Shown in pieces: positions 1-8,403 of a stretch of DNA of 41,457 nt. Below the pieces are notes generated by a model that saw only the letters and a program-made list of their open reading frames with translations, was not told the DNA's origin and ran no database searches. Position 1 is the first letter of the stretch; each line of letters opens with the position of its first letter. The stretch is from Paraburkholderia tagetis (GTDB lineage: Bacteria; Pseudomonadota; Gammaproteobacteria; Burkholderiales; Burkholderiaceae): NCBI RefSeq assembly GCF_022213065.1, contig NZ_JAKLJA010000049.1, positions 1 to 41,457 on the forward strand, written 5' to 3'. Both the position numbers and the translations under genes were made by a program.

Positions 1-28
1 AACTGACCACCCGCGTCACTGCTTAAGT

Positions 29-119
29 GCTCGCTTCCGTGTGGAACGAGCGCTCGCGTGTTCGTGGAAAACCTGCTCGGCTACGCGTGGAATCCGCGCT
101 CGGGTGTCGTGGAATACGC
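29..119. repeat. Four-copy tandem repeat, 23-bp period
   Basis: The block GCTCG starts at 29, 52, 75 and 98, and GTGGAA starts at 41, 64, 87 and 109. The repeat unit is therefore 23 bp, with two conserved blocks separated by variable bases; the last copy is one base shorter. The period is not a multiple of three, so this is not an in-frame protein repeat. No coding region is recognised around it. Its function is unknown. Confidence 0.7.
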
Positions 120-600
120 AGGCAAGGTGACGAAGTCCGTCGGGTGCTGGCGAACGCGAAGCAGCGTAGCGCCCAGACGCTGGCTGGATAGAACGATGCG
201 CGTGTCGACCTGGCTGCAACGCTCGGGTGCCTCGGGCCGCACGCTGCGCTAAAAACCTGAACGTTGTGCTGTGATAGGCACTGGCGTGGTCTCTATTAAA
301 AGTCTGAACAAATTTTTTGCGCGCTGAAAACACCGAGAGGTCGGCGCAAGTCTGACGGCCGAGGACACGGCGGGACTACCGCTCTGGGGCTGCGAACCGG
401 GCTCCGTGCGCAAGAAACGGTAGCCCAACGCCACGCCGTCTCCCCCGTGGTATGCCTTGCGCGATCGCCTCGGGTGGCCTTGATGGACGCCCGGCTGCAA
501 TCAACGACGCGATACCGCAGGTTAGCGATACGACGCCCACCTCATGAAAGACGGCGCGCGGTACTATCTTCGTCGGCCCCATCCCGTATACCCCTGTCCC
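120..600. other. Intergenic region upstream of the first LysR gene
   Basis: I see no convincing gene here. Short open frames exist on both strands but have no recognisable product or ribosome binding site. An AT-richer patch lies near 285-325. The promoter of the LysR gene at 601 should be in the last 100-150 bases, but I cannot point to convincing -35/-10 boxes. Confidence 0.5.
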
Positions 601-1521
601 ATGGAACTGAAGCAGATCCAGTACTTCATCGCGCTTTTCGAAGAAGGCACCGTCACGCGCGCCGCCAGGCGGCTCAACATCGCGCAACCGGCGCTCAGCA
701 TGCAGATCGCCAAGCTCGAAACGGAGATTCGGCAGAAGCTCTTCGAGCGTGGGCCGCACGGCATGGCGCCGACCGAAGCCGCACGGTTGATGTACCGCCT
801 TTACACGCCGATCATGCGCGACATCGATCACGCACGCGAGCACCTGAGTCGTCGCGATGTCATCGTGACGGGCCGCGTGTCGCTGGGCATGGTGTCGTCA
901 GAGGCGCAGAGCGTATTGCCCGAATCGCTCGCCAGATTCGACGCGCTTTTCCCGCAAGTCGAAGTCTCCGTCGCCGATGGCTTCAGCGCGCAACTGATCG
1001 ACGCTGTCGAATCTGGCCGGCTCGATGCCGCCATCATCAACAAGCCGCGCGGACGGCTGACGCTCCACGTAGAGCCTTTGATCGTCGAAGAAATGGTGCT
1101 GGTGACGAGCGTGGTGCATGGCCCAGAGCTGCCCGACGAGATCGATCTCACGCAGCAGTCGGGCATCGAATTCGTGCTGCCCACGCGCCGCAACGGCCTG
1201 CGAGGCGCGCTCGATGCCGCGCTGATGGCGGCTGACGTCGTCATCAAGCCGAAGTTCGAGATCGATCTGCTCAGCACCATCGTGCAGTTCGTTGAGCAGA
1301 GCAGTGTCGCGACAATCCTGCCGCGCGTCGTCGTGCAGGCGAAAGTGGACGAAGGGGCCTTGCGCGCACGCACGATCGCGTCGCCGCCGATCGTGCGCCA
1401 CATCATTCAGGTCACCCATCCGAAGCGGCCGATCGGGCCGGCCGCCCAGGCGCTCATCACGATTATCACTGATGAGATAAAGCGCGTGACGACGGGTGTT
1501 ATGGGGAAACAAGCGCCTTAG
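601..1521 (+). CDS. LysR-family transcriptional regulator (cassette copy 1)
   Basis: This is a 306-residue LysR-type regulator. The N-terminal winged helix-turn-helix (residues 1-60) starts MELKQIQYFIALFEEG and has the typical segment QPALSMQIAKLE. The rest is the periplasmic-binding-like effector domain. ATG at 601 was chosen because the LysR family begins at this MELKQIQYF motif; an in-frame ATG at 544 would add 19 unlikely residues. Its last four bases overlap the convergent hydroxylase gene. It is a close paralogue of the regulator at 34891 and more distant from the one at 14647; all three share the phrase AIINKPR in the effector domain. By position it may control the hydroxylase and transporter genes or the hmf operon, but nothing in the sequence proves the target. 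Confidence 0.9.
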   Translation: MELKQIQYFIALFEEGTVTRAARRLNIAQPALSMQIAKLETEIRQKLFERGPHGMAPTEAARLMYRLYTPIMRDIDHAREHLSRRDVIVTGRVSLGMVSSEAQSVLPESLARFDALFPQVEVSVADGFSAQLIDAVESGRLDAAIINKPRGRLTLHVEPLIVEEMVLVTSVVHGPELPDEIDLTQQSGIEFVLPTRRNGLRGALDAALMAADVVIKPKFEIDLLSTIVQFVEQSSVATILPRVVVQAKVDEGALRARTIASPPIVRHIIQVTHPKRPIGPAAQALITIITDEIKRVTTGVMGKQAP

Positions 1522-2219
1522 CGGCCGCGTTCCAACGGTTCGCACGTCCTACTCGGAACGTCGCTGCGCGTGCCGAACAGCGTATCGCAGATCGGGAACG
1601 TGAGGTTGAAGTTCTGTGTCGCCATCACTTCGGGATCGTGGTGTGTGGCATGCAGGCGCCGCACTGTGTTGACGAGCGGAACGTGGTCGAGGAACGGGCT
1701 ATCGGTGACGTGTGAGAGCGTATGCAGGCCCTCGTACATCAGAAAGTACGCCGCCATCGTGAGCAGCGCGATGTAGCCTGCGTTGCGGGAGAATACGAAC
1801 CCAATCATGAGCGCGAACGGCACGGCCGCCAGCACGAACGCAACCGGCGCAAAAGGCGGAAACAGCAGCGCGCGCCAGTGACGGTGGCCCTTGTATTCAA
1901 GCGTCACATGCGTGAAGAACCGGTGATGGACTGCGCAATGGCGCTTGTAGATCATGCTGAAATACTTCGTCGGACGATGCAGCACGTAGCGGTGCGCCGC
2001 CCATTCCGCCCAGTTGCCGAACAGAAAGAGCGGAATGACCGCCAGCCATTCGGCGAGCGTCGGTGCATGAAGCTGCGTCAGGCAATACACGATCACGCCG
2101 CAGGTGAAGAGCAATGTGAAGCCGAGGTGCATTTCGCCGCGATACCACCATGGCGTGGCATTGACATACTCGTCACGGAACTTGTAGGAACGCGCACGAA
2201 CGTCTTCTTCGTATTTCAT
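1518..2219 (-). CDS. Membrane fatty acid hydroxylase / sterol desaturase superfamily protein (copy 1)
   Basis: This 233-residue membrane protein has the histidine clusters of the di-iron fatty-acid-hydroxylase superfamily: HRYVLH (H76, H81), HCAVHH (H94, H98, H99), HTLSH (H166, H170) and HATHHD (H190, H193, H194). Hydrophobic segments at about 33-70 and 117-165 fit an integral membrane enzyme. The family hydroxylates or desaturates lipid-like substrates using O2 and two iron atoms; the substrate here is unknown. GGAGA lies just upstream of the start. It is the last gene downstream of the MFS transporter on the same strand (62-base gap) and is convergent with LysR copy 1. A close paralogue lies at 35824-36528 next to another LysR copy. 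I see no known role in furan catabolism. Confidence 0.85.
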   Translation of the reverse strand: MKYEEDVRARSYKFRDEYVNATPWWYRGEMHLGFTLLFTCGVIVYCLTQLHAPTLAEWLAVIPLFLFGNWAEWAAHRYVLHRPTKYFSMIYKRHCAVHHRFFTHVTLEYKGHRHWRALLFPPFAPVAFVLAAVPFALMIGFVFSRNAGYIALLTMAAYFLMYEGLHTLSHVTDSPFLDHVPLVNTVRRLHATHHDPEVMATQNFNLTFPICDTLFGTRSDVPSRTCEPLERGR

Positions 2220-2281
2220 CGATGTCTCCGGCTGTTGTGAAAGGCGTGCGCCCGTTGGCGTCCGCCTTTATGCCCAATGAC

Positions 2282-3658
2282 TCAGGAGGGACTGCGCGCG
2301 GAACCGCCTTCGAGCTTGCCGAGCGTCTCGGGCACGACGAATGCGCCCACGAGAAAGATCACGCTGATCGCGCCGACGAAGATGGCTAGCGTCATCGGCA
2401 ACTGGCTCGCGTCCTTCGCGACGAGCGACACGGCCGTCGGCATCATTCCGCCGATCGCGAAGCCGATATTCCACGAAAGGCCCGTGCCGGTCGCGCGGAT
2501 CGAGGTCGGGAAGCGTTCGTTCAGGAAGATCAGGATCGGCGCATAGCCGGCGCTGCCGAGCGCGGAAAGCAGCACCGCGTAGACGCCGACCATCGTGATG
2601 CTTTGCGCCGTCGGCAGCAGCAGGAACAGCGCGGGCATCGCGATGAGCCGGATGATGCCGATCAAGATAAACGCGCCCTTGCGTCCGATGAACGTACTCA
2701 CGTGCCCTGCCGCGACCGAAGCGATCACCACGGCCACGCTGCAGATCATCAGGATCGCGGCGGCGGCACCGTTCGGCGCATGACTCACGACTTTGAGGAA
2801 GGTCGGCAGATAGCCCGATGTGAGGTAGTAGCCGCTGCCGCCGCCGATAGTCAGCAGCAGATTGACGAACAGCACGCAGCGATATTCACGCGAGAAAAGT
2901 GTGCGGATCGGCGAGCGCGCCACTTCGACGGTCGCGCTTTTCATCTGCGCGGCGGCCTTCGCGGCCTTGTCGGCGGCGAGTTTCTTCCAGAGCGGCGATT
3001 CTTCGAGACTGTTGAACACGAAAAGGCCGAGCAGCGAACTCAGGATGCCCGCGAAGAACATGCAGCGCCAGCCCCACACGTCGAATGCATCGCCGGGAAA
3101 GAGCGAGGACATCGCCAGATATGTGAGCGACGCGAGCAGCGCGCCGAGCCCTGCCCCGCCGCCGCCGATCAGCCCCGACACCGCGCCGCGATACTTCGGC
3201 GCGACGGATTCGGTGCCAATGGTATGCGTGGATGCGACCACGCCGCCGACGAACACGCCCTGCACGAGACGCAGCAGCAAGAACAACACCGGCGCGACGA
3301 TGCCCGCCTGGGCGACCGTCGGCAGCACGCCGAAGGCCGCCGTCGACACGCCGACGCCGACGACCGCGACGATCATCGCGCCCTTGCGGCCGTGACGGTC
3401 CGCGTAAGAGCCGAAGAGCGCGGAGCCGAGCGGCCGCATCAACAGCGTCACCGCAAACGACGCGTAGACCGCAGCGAGCGAAAGCATCGCGTGCTCGGAC
3501 GGGAAGAACAGACGCCCGACGATCGGCGCGACGTACAACAACACGAACAGGTCGAACAGATCGAGCGCCCAGCCCATGCACGACGCCATCACCGCGCCCA
3601 TGATCTGCCTCTGATTAACCGGAAGCACGGTGGCCCCGTCTTGCGCTGCTACAGACAT
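2282..3658 (-). CDS. MFS transporter, HmfT-like furan-acid uptake candidate
   Basis: This 458-residue major facilitator protein appears to have 12 membrane segments. The loop between TM2 and TM3 carries the MFS signature as GSYADRHGRKGA. ATG at 3658 is preceded by AAGGAG, so the longer upstream reading frame is rejected. It sits 67 bases downstream of hmfH on the same strand. Transporters of this type accompany hmf genes in Cupriavidus basilensis (HmfT1), so uptake of furoate or HMF-derived acid is the likely job, but substrate specificity cannot be read from sequence. Its last residues (SVIFLVGAFVVPETLGKLE) recur almost unchanged in the remnant at 36608-36691, so the gene was once duplicated. 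Confidence 0.82.
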   Translation of the reverse strand: MSVAAQDGATVLPVNQRQIMGAVMASCMGWALDLFDLFVLLYVAPIVGRLFFPSEHAMLSLAAVYASFAVTLLMRPLGSALFGSYADRHGRKGAMIVAVVGVGVSTAAFGVLPTVAQAGIVAPVLFLLLRLVQGVFVGGVVASTHTIGTESVAPKYRGAVSGLIGGGGAGLGALLASLTYLAMSSLFPGDAFDVWGWRCMFFAGILSSLLGLFVFNSLEESPLWKKLAADKAAKAAAQMKSATVEVARSPIRTLFSREYRCVLFVNLLLTIGGGSGYYLTSGYLPTFLKVVSHAPNGAAAAILMICSVAVVIASVAAGHVSTFIGRKGAFILIGIIRLIAMPALFLLLPTAQSITMVGVYAVLLSALGSAGYAPILIFLNERFPTSIRATGTGLSWNIGFAIGGMMPTAVSLVAKDASQLPMTLAIFVGAISVIFLVGAFVVPETLGKLEGGSARSPS

Positions 3659-3725
3659 TTGTATCTCCTTGTGTGTCACAGGCGCGCTTTGTTGGATGCG
3701 CGCTCTTGTCGCGGTTGAAAAATCG

Positions 3726-5447
3726 TCAGTGGGCGGCGGCGAGCGGCGATGCCACGCTCGCCCGTCGCTGGGCAACCATCGCATCGGCGATTTTCTCGGC
3801 GATCATGATGGTCGGTATGTTCGTATTCGCCGATGGCAGTCGCGGCATCAGCGATGCATCCACAACGCGCAGCCCTCGTGTGCCTCGCACGCGGCCTTCC
3901 GTGTCGGTGACGGCGTCGCAGTCCTGCGCGCCACCCATGCGGCAGGTGCCGCTCGCATGCCACACGCCGAACACGTTCGCGCGGATGAAATCGGCGAGCG
4001 CGCGGTCGTCGTGGATCAGCGAAGTCATCTTCAGGCCGCGCGTGAAGAAGCGTTCGATCAGCAGACGCCGCAGCGGCGCCGGTGTGTCGAGCAGCGCGCC
4101 GAGGATCGAAGTCAGAAGCGCATTGCCTTCGCCGACCTTGCTCAGCGCCTTTACGCGCGGCGAGAAAGCCGCCGGAAAGAAGTCGCGCGCATCGCGTCCC
4201 AGACCCGACGCATCGACAATGCGCGCCAGCATCCGCACGCCAGCGGCGAGCCGTTGCAAATCGCGTTCGTCGTCGAGCAGATTCAGATCGACGCGCGGCG
4301 CAACGGCCGCATCGGGCGACGCCAGTTGCACGCGGCCACGCGAATACGGCCGGTTGCACCACAGGAAAAGGAGGCCGAGCCGGTTGCCGAGCGCATGCCA
4401 CGCTGCGCGCGTCGCGCTCGACAGATACAGATCCGACTCGTCGCAGCCCGCGACGCCCGAACTCAAGCGCGCGGCCAACATGCTCGCGCGGCGTCGCGCG
4501 AGCGGCATCCGAAAGCGCGGCTCGAGAAAATGACAGAACGTGAGCGACGGATGATCCTGCAGATTGCGTCCGACGCCCGGCAAATCCACCGTACACGGGA
4601 TGCCCATCGCCACGAGTTGGCGCGCATCGCCGATACCGGCACGCATCAGCATCGCGGGCGACTGCAACGCGCCCGCGCTCAGCACCACTTCACCCGCATC
4701 GAAACGCACGCGCTCGCCGTTCGCCGCAATCGCGACGACACCGCGCGCCGTCGCGCCTTCCATCACGATGCGTTCGACGCGCAGATTCGAATAGATGTTG
4801 AGATTCGGGCGCTTGCGCGTGGCTTCGTCGAGATAGGCGATGGCCGTCGACACGCGCTTGTCGTCGAGGTTCGAGAACGCGCCCGGAAAGAAGCCGTCGC
4901 CGAATTCGCCGTTCTGGTCCTGAAGTTCCGCGAAGCCGTTCGCGCGCAAACCCTTCGCGAATGCATGACAGAACGCCGGCCAGTCCTTCGGCATGATGCG
5001 GCGGATCGGCACGGGACCGTCACTGCCGTGCAATTCGCCGCCGGGAAAGTTCACGTCGCGTTCGAGCTTGCGAAAGTACGGCAGCACCTCGCGCCACGAC
5101 CAGCCTTCGGCGCCGTTCGCGGCCCATTCGTCGTAGTCGCGCGGCAGGCCGCGATTGGCCGACTGCACGTTGATGCTCGACCCGCCGCCCATCACGCGGC
5201 CCTGCTCGTACACGCGCGGCGCGGCGTCCTGCGTGGCTTTCGCCTTCAGTTCCGGCCAGATGTACGTGTCGCCGCAGAACACCGGCATCGGATAGCTGTC
5301 GAGAATCGCCGCGGGCACCGCGCCCGGCGGCGTGTCGGCGCCCGCCTCGATCAGCGCGACGCGCACCGACGGCTGCGCCGACAGTCGATGCGCAAGCACG
5401 CATCCCGCCGAGCCTCCGCCTACGATCACGTAGTCGAAGCGATCCAT
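3726..5447 (-). CDS. hmfH: 5-Hydroxymethylfurfural/furfural oxidoreductase HmfH (GMC family)
   Basis: This 573-residue GMC flavoenzyme should oxidise hydroxymethylfurfural stepwise to 2,5-furandicarboxylate, and furfural to 2-furoate, using FAD and O2. The N-terminus has the FAD-binding motif VIVGGGSAGCVLA. The GMC signature region reads YEQGRVMGGGSSINVQ. The catalytic histidine is expected at His497 in VWHASGTCRMGG, with the partner Asn near 541 in PSANTNIP. From memory of the characterised C. basilensis HmfH, wording and length match closely along the whole protein, including DSYPMP and RGLPRDYDEWAA. It lies 45 bases downstream of hmfE in the same operon. The unrelated GMC gene at 21630 belongs to the other catabolic module and lacks these HmfH-specific stretches. 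Confidence 0.9.
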   Translation of the reverse strand: MDRFDYVIVGGGSAGCVLAHRLSAQPSVRVALIEAGADTPPGAVPAAILDSYPMPVFCGDTYIWPELKAKATQDAAPRVYEQGRVMGGGSSINVQSANRGLPRDYDEWAANGAEGWSWREVLPYFRKLERDVNFPGGELHGSDGPVPIRRIMPKDWPAFCHAFAKGLRANGFAELQDQNGEFGDGFFPGAFSNLDDKRVSTAIAYLDEATRKRPNLNIYSNLRVERIVMEGATARGVVAIAANGERVRFDAGEVVLSAGALQSPAMLMRAGIGDARQLVAMGIPCTVDLPGVGRNLQDHPSLTFCHFLEPRFRMPLARRRASMLAARLSSGVAGCDESDLYLSSATRAAWHALGNRLGLLFLWCNRPYSRGRVQLASPDAAVAPRVDLNLLDDERDLQRLAAGVRMLARIVDASGLGRDARDFFPAAFSPRVKALSKVGEGNALLTSILGALLDTPAPLRRLLIERFFTRGLKMTSLIHDDRALADFIRANVFGVWHASGTCRMGGAQDCDAVTDTEGRVRGTRGLRVVDASLMPRLPSANTNIPTIMIAEKIADAMVAQRRASVASPLAAAH

Positions 5448-5492
5448 CGCGTTGTCTCCTCTTGTCTCGTCCGCCGCGCGGCGTATCAGGTA

Positions 5493-6299
5493 TCAGCTGC
5501 CGCGAAACACCGGCTTGCGCTTGCCATGAAACGCTTCGACGCCTTCGCGGAAATCGTCTGACGAGCGCAGACGGCTATAGCAATGCCCTTCAAGTTCGAT
5601 CGCGATCGACAACGGTGCGTCTTCCGAATCGTTCAAGAGCTTCTTCGCGGTGCGCTGCGCGAGCGGCGAGAACGCGCGCAGTTCGTCGACGAGCGCGTCC
5701 GTCGCCGATTCGAGTTCGGCGTCCGCGACGCATTCGACGGCGATGCCCCACTCGTATGCCTGCTTGCCCGGAATGCGGCGCGAGCGCATCACGATGTCCT
5801 TCGTTCGGCCGATGCCGACCATCGACTGCAAACGCGCCGAGCCGCCCGAGCCGGGAATCTGGCCGAGCTTCTGCTCCGGCAGCGCATAGAAGGTCGTATC
5901 GGTGACGATGCGGAAATCGCACGCCAGCGACAACTCGAAGCCCACGCCGAAGCAGAAGCCGCGATTGGCCGCGATCACCGGTTTGGAGCACCGCGCGGGC
6001 GCCGCGATGTTCCACGCGAGCTTCGATACGTGCTCCGGCGAAGCTTCCAGAAAGCCCTTGATGTCACCGCCGCTCGAAAAATGCTCGCCTTTCGCGCGCA
6101 CGACGATCACGCGCACGCGGTCGTCCTCGTCGAGGGCTTCGAACACGGCGCGCAACTGGTCGCGTGCGTGCATCGAAATGACGTTGAACGGCGGCCGGTG
6201 CAGGATGATGTCCGCGCGCTCGCGCTGCGCGTCGATTTCGACCGAGAAGCCGTCGAGGTCTTGCAGCAGGGTCTGGCCGCGATGGTTGAGATCACTCAT
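5493..6299 (-). CDS. hmfE: 2-Oxoglutaroyl-CoA hydrolase HmfE (enoyl-CoA hydratase/isomerase fold)
   Basis: This is a 268-residue crotonase-fold protein. The oxyanion-hole segments are visible as AKGEHFSSGGDIKGF and, later, NRGFCFGVGFELSLACDFRI. In the furoate pathway the family member HmfE hydrolyses 2-oxoglutaroyl-CoA, formed from 5-hydroxy-2-furoyl-CoA after ring opening, to 2-oxoglutarate and CoA. The assignment rests on the fold plus its place between hmfD and hmfH; fold alone would only give enoyl-CoA hydratase. The ATG at 6299 follows AAGGAG, and a longer upstream frame without such a site is rejected. The gap to hmfD is 4 bases. Confidence 0.82.
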   Translation of the reverse strand: MSDLNHRGQTLLQDLDGFSVEIDAQRERADIILHRPPFNVISMHARDQLRAVFEALDEDDRVRVIVVRAKGEHFSSGGDIKGFLEASPEHVSKLAWNIAAPARCSKPVIAANRGFCFGVGFELSLACDFRIVTDTTFYALPEQKLGQIPGSGGSARLQSMVGIGRTKDIVMRSRRIPGKQAYEWGIAVECVADAELESATDALVDELRAFSPLAQRTAKKLLNDSEDAPLSIAIELEGHCYSRLRSSDDFREGVEAFHGKRKPVFRGS

Positions 6300-6303
6300 T
6301 GTG

Positions 6304-7878
6304 TTACTCCTTGGTGGTTTCTGTAGGTTGCGCGGCCTGCGCTTGCGAATCGGGCGTGTACTCGCCCGCTTGCAGCTTGCGGCGCAGAATCTTGCCAACC
6401 GGCGACTTCGGGATGTCGTCGACGAAGACGTAATCGCGCGGGCGCTTGAAGTTGACGAGGTCGGACTGGCGGCACCATGCATCGAGCGAGTCGGAATCGA
6501 CGTACTCGCGGCGCTTGATGAATGCAACCACACGCTGGCCCCAGCGCTCGTCCTTGATGCCCGCGACCGCGACTTCATCGACCGCGGGATGCAGCGACAA
6601 CACCGATTCGATATCCACCGGCGAGATGTTTTCTCCGCCGCTGATGATCATGTCGTCGACGCGGCCCGTCACGTAGAGATCGCCGTCGGCATCGAAGTAG
6701 CCGGTGTCGCCGGTGAAGTACCAGCCGTCGCGCAGCGACTTCGCGTTGGCGTCCGGACGGTTCCAGTAGCCTTCGAAGGCTTCGTCGCCGAGCAGGTCCA
6801 CGATGATCTGCCCTTCTTCGCCGACTTCGGCGATCTCATCGGGCGAGAGCGCATCGAGCTTCACGACGCGCAGCCGCGTATTGATGCCCGCGCGGCCCGC
6901 GCTGCCGGGCTTCTTTGTCGCGTCCTGGTCGATGCTGAACGTGTAGACCTCGGACGAGCCGTAGTGATTGACGAAGAGCTCCGGCTCGAACGCGGCCGAG
7001 AGGCGCTTGAGCAGGCCGTCGTTCATCGGTGCGCCCGCGAAGCCGAGCTTTCTGACCGACGACGTGTCCGTGCTCGCGAACGCGCTGTCGGCGAGCAGAT
7101 CGTGATAGAGCGTCGGCACGAGATAGAGGCAGGTGAGCGCGTGCTTCGAGATGCATTCGAGCGCGAGCTTCGCGTTCCAGCGCCGCACGCAGACGAAAAG
7201 GCCATCGACGAGCGCCATCGCGAGCAGCGAGCGCACGCCCATCGTGTGATAGAGCGGCATCACGCCGAGCGTGCGTTCGCCGCGCCTGTACAGGTTCTGC
7301 GCGACGTGCGCGAGCGCGCCCGCGCGTTCGTGCCGATGCCGGCGCGGCACGCCCTTGCCTTTGCCCGTCGTGCCGGACGTGTAAAGGATCAGCGAGATGT
7401 CGTCGGCGGTGGCGTGCGTCGTGTCGGTCACGTCGCCGCTGCGCGTTCGTTCGACGACGAGCGCATCGAAGGTATTGGTGCGGCCGGGCGCATCGTCGAG
7501 TCCAACGCGCGGCACTCTTTGCGCGGCGGCGCTCTGCGCGACGGAATCGGCGCTGACGGGTTCGTAGACGATCGCCTTCGCCCCCGCGTCGGTCACGCAG
7601 TAGTCGACTTCTTCCGGCTTCGCGCGCCAGTTGAGCGGCACGATCACGATGCCCGCAAACTGTCCGGCCCAATGCAGCGTCGCCATTTCCCAGCGGTTTT
7701 GCAGCACGACGAGCATCCGGTCGCCGCGTTGCAGGCCGAGCTCGCGCAGGCCATCGGCGACATTCAGGATCATGCGATGCCACTGCGTGTACGTCAGTTG
7801 CACATCGCCATCGACGAGCGCGAGCGCGTTCGGACTGCGCTCGACGCTTTGCAGGAACGTGCGTCCGAGATCAAGCAT
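6304..7878 (-). CDS. hmfD: 2-Furoyl-CoA synthetase HmfD (AMP-forming acyl-CoA ligase)
   Basis: This 524-residue member of the ANL superfamily activates a carboxylic acid with ATP and CoA. The phosphate-binding loop is YTSGTTGKGKG (residues 166-176). The hinge region reads TGRVDDMIISGGENISP, and the catalytic lysine sits near the C-terminus in KSPVGKILRRKL. In this operon the substrate should be 2-furoate, giving 2-furoyl-CoA for HmfABC; specificity is inferred from context. AAGGAGG stands before the ATG. The start overlaps the end of hmfC by 8 bases, suggesting translational coupling. The roughly 15 residues after the catalytic lysine are polar and rich in Gln, Ala and Thr, and probably unstructured. 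Confidence 0.85.
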   Translation of the reverse strand: MLDLGRTFLQSVERSPNALALVDGDVQLTYTQWHRMILNVADGLRELGLQRGDRMLVVLQNRWEMATLHWAGQFAGIVIVPLNWRAKPEEVDYCVTDAGAKAIVYEPVSADSVAQSAAAQRVPRVGLDDAPGRTNTFDALVVERTRSGDVTDTTHATADDISLILYTSGTTGKGKGVPRRHRHERAGALAHVAQNLYRRGERTLGVMPLYHTMGVRSLLAMALVDGLFVCVRRWNAKLALECISKHALTCLYLVPTLYHDLLADSAFASTDTSSVRKLGFAGAPMNDGLLKRLSAAFEPELFVNHYGSSEVYTFSIDQDATKKPGSAGRAGINTRLRVVKLDALSPDEIAEVGEEGQIIVDLLGDEAFEGYWNRPDANAKSLRDGWYFTGDTGYFDADGDLYVTGRVDDMIISGGENISPVDIESVLSLHPAVDEVAVAGIKDERWGQRVVAFIKRREYVDSDSLDAWCRQSDLVNFKRPRDYVFVDDIPKSPVGKILRRKLQAGEYTPDSQAQAAQPTETTKE

Positions 7879-8398
7879 GTTCGACCTCCTTCGTGCTTGC
7901 CTCGGCCCGGCGGCGCGCGGCCACGTCGAGCACGGCGGCCACGATGGGCGTGTAGCCCGTACAGCGGCAGATATGACCCGAGAGCATCTCGCGCACTTGC
8001 TCTTCGGACGGATCCGGCACGCGCCGCAGATAATCCGCGCACGACATCAGAATGCCCGCCGTGCAGAAGCCGCATTGCAGCGCGTGATGCCGCTGGAACG
8101 CCTGCTGCAGGTCGCCAAGCGTCTGATCGGGCGCAAGGCCTTCGACGGTATCGATATGCCGCCCATCGGCCTGCACCGCGAGCATCAGGCACGAGCGCGC
8201 CGCGACGCCATCGACCTGTACGGTACATGCGCCGCACACGCCGTGTTCGCAGCCGACGTGCGTGCCCGTCGCGCCGAGTTCGTGCCGGATGAAGTCCGAC
8301 AGCAGTTCGCGCGGCTCGCAATAGCCGCTTCGTTCGCGGCCGTTCAGCGTCAGCGCGATGCGCTGCGCTTTGCCGTGCCGCATGATGGTGTCCGACAT
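7871..8398 (-). CDS. hmfC: 2-Furoyl-CoA dehydrogenase, 2Fe-2S subunit HmfC
   Basis: This is the 175-residue small subunit of a xanthine-oxidase-type molybdenum hydroxylase. Two 2Fe-2S clusters are predicted: the plant-ferredoxin type on Cys50, 55, 58 and 70 (GCEHGVCGACTV), and the second on Cys109, 112, 144 and 146 (QCGFCTAG and CRCTGY). It passes electrons from the Mo site in HmfA toward the FAD in HmfB. The normal family length is about 160-175 residues. It starts 5 bases after hmfB; the nearest strong Shine-Dalgarno (GGAGG) is about 13 bases away, so coupling to hmfB translation is likely. Confidence 0.9.
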   Translation of the reverse strand: MSDTIMRHGKAQRIALTLNGRERSGYCEPRELLSDFIRHELGATGTHVGCEHGVCGACTVQVDGVAARSCLMLAVQADGRHIDTVEGLAPDQTLGDLQQAFQRHHALQCGFCTAGILMSCADYLRRVPDPSEEQVREMLSGHICRCTGYTPIVAAVLDVAARRRAEASTKEVEHA

Positions 8399-8403
8399 CT
8401 TGC

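Noticed and set aside
29..119. CRISPR array
   Set aside because: Repeat units are 23 bp in total with only 5-6-base constant blocks; there are no true repeats and spacers, and no cas genes occur in the window.
3630..5561. Long open frame of 643 codons on the plus strand opposite hmfH
   Set aside because: It is antisense to hmfH, rich in Arg, His and Ala, shows no domain, and comes from GC-rich codon bias of the real gene.
5902..8292. Open frame of 796 codons on the plus strand opposite hmfE, hmfD and hmfC
   Set aside because: It spans three clear minus-strand genes and has shadow-type composition with no recognised motif.
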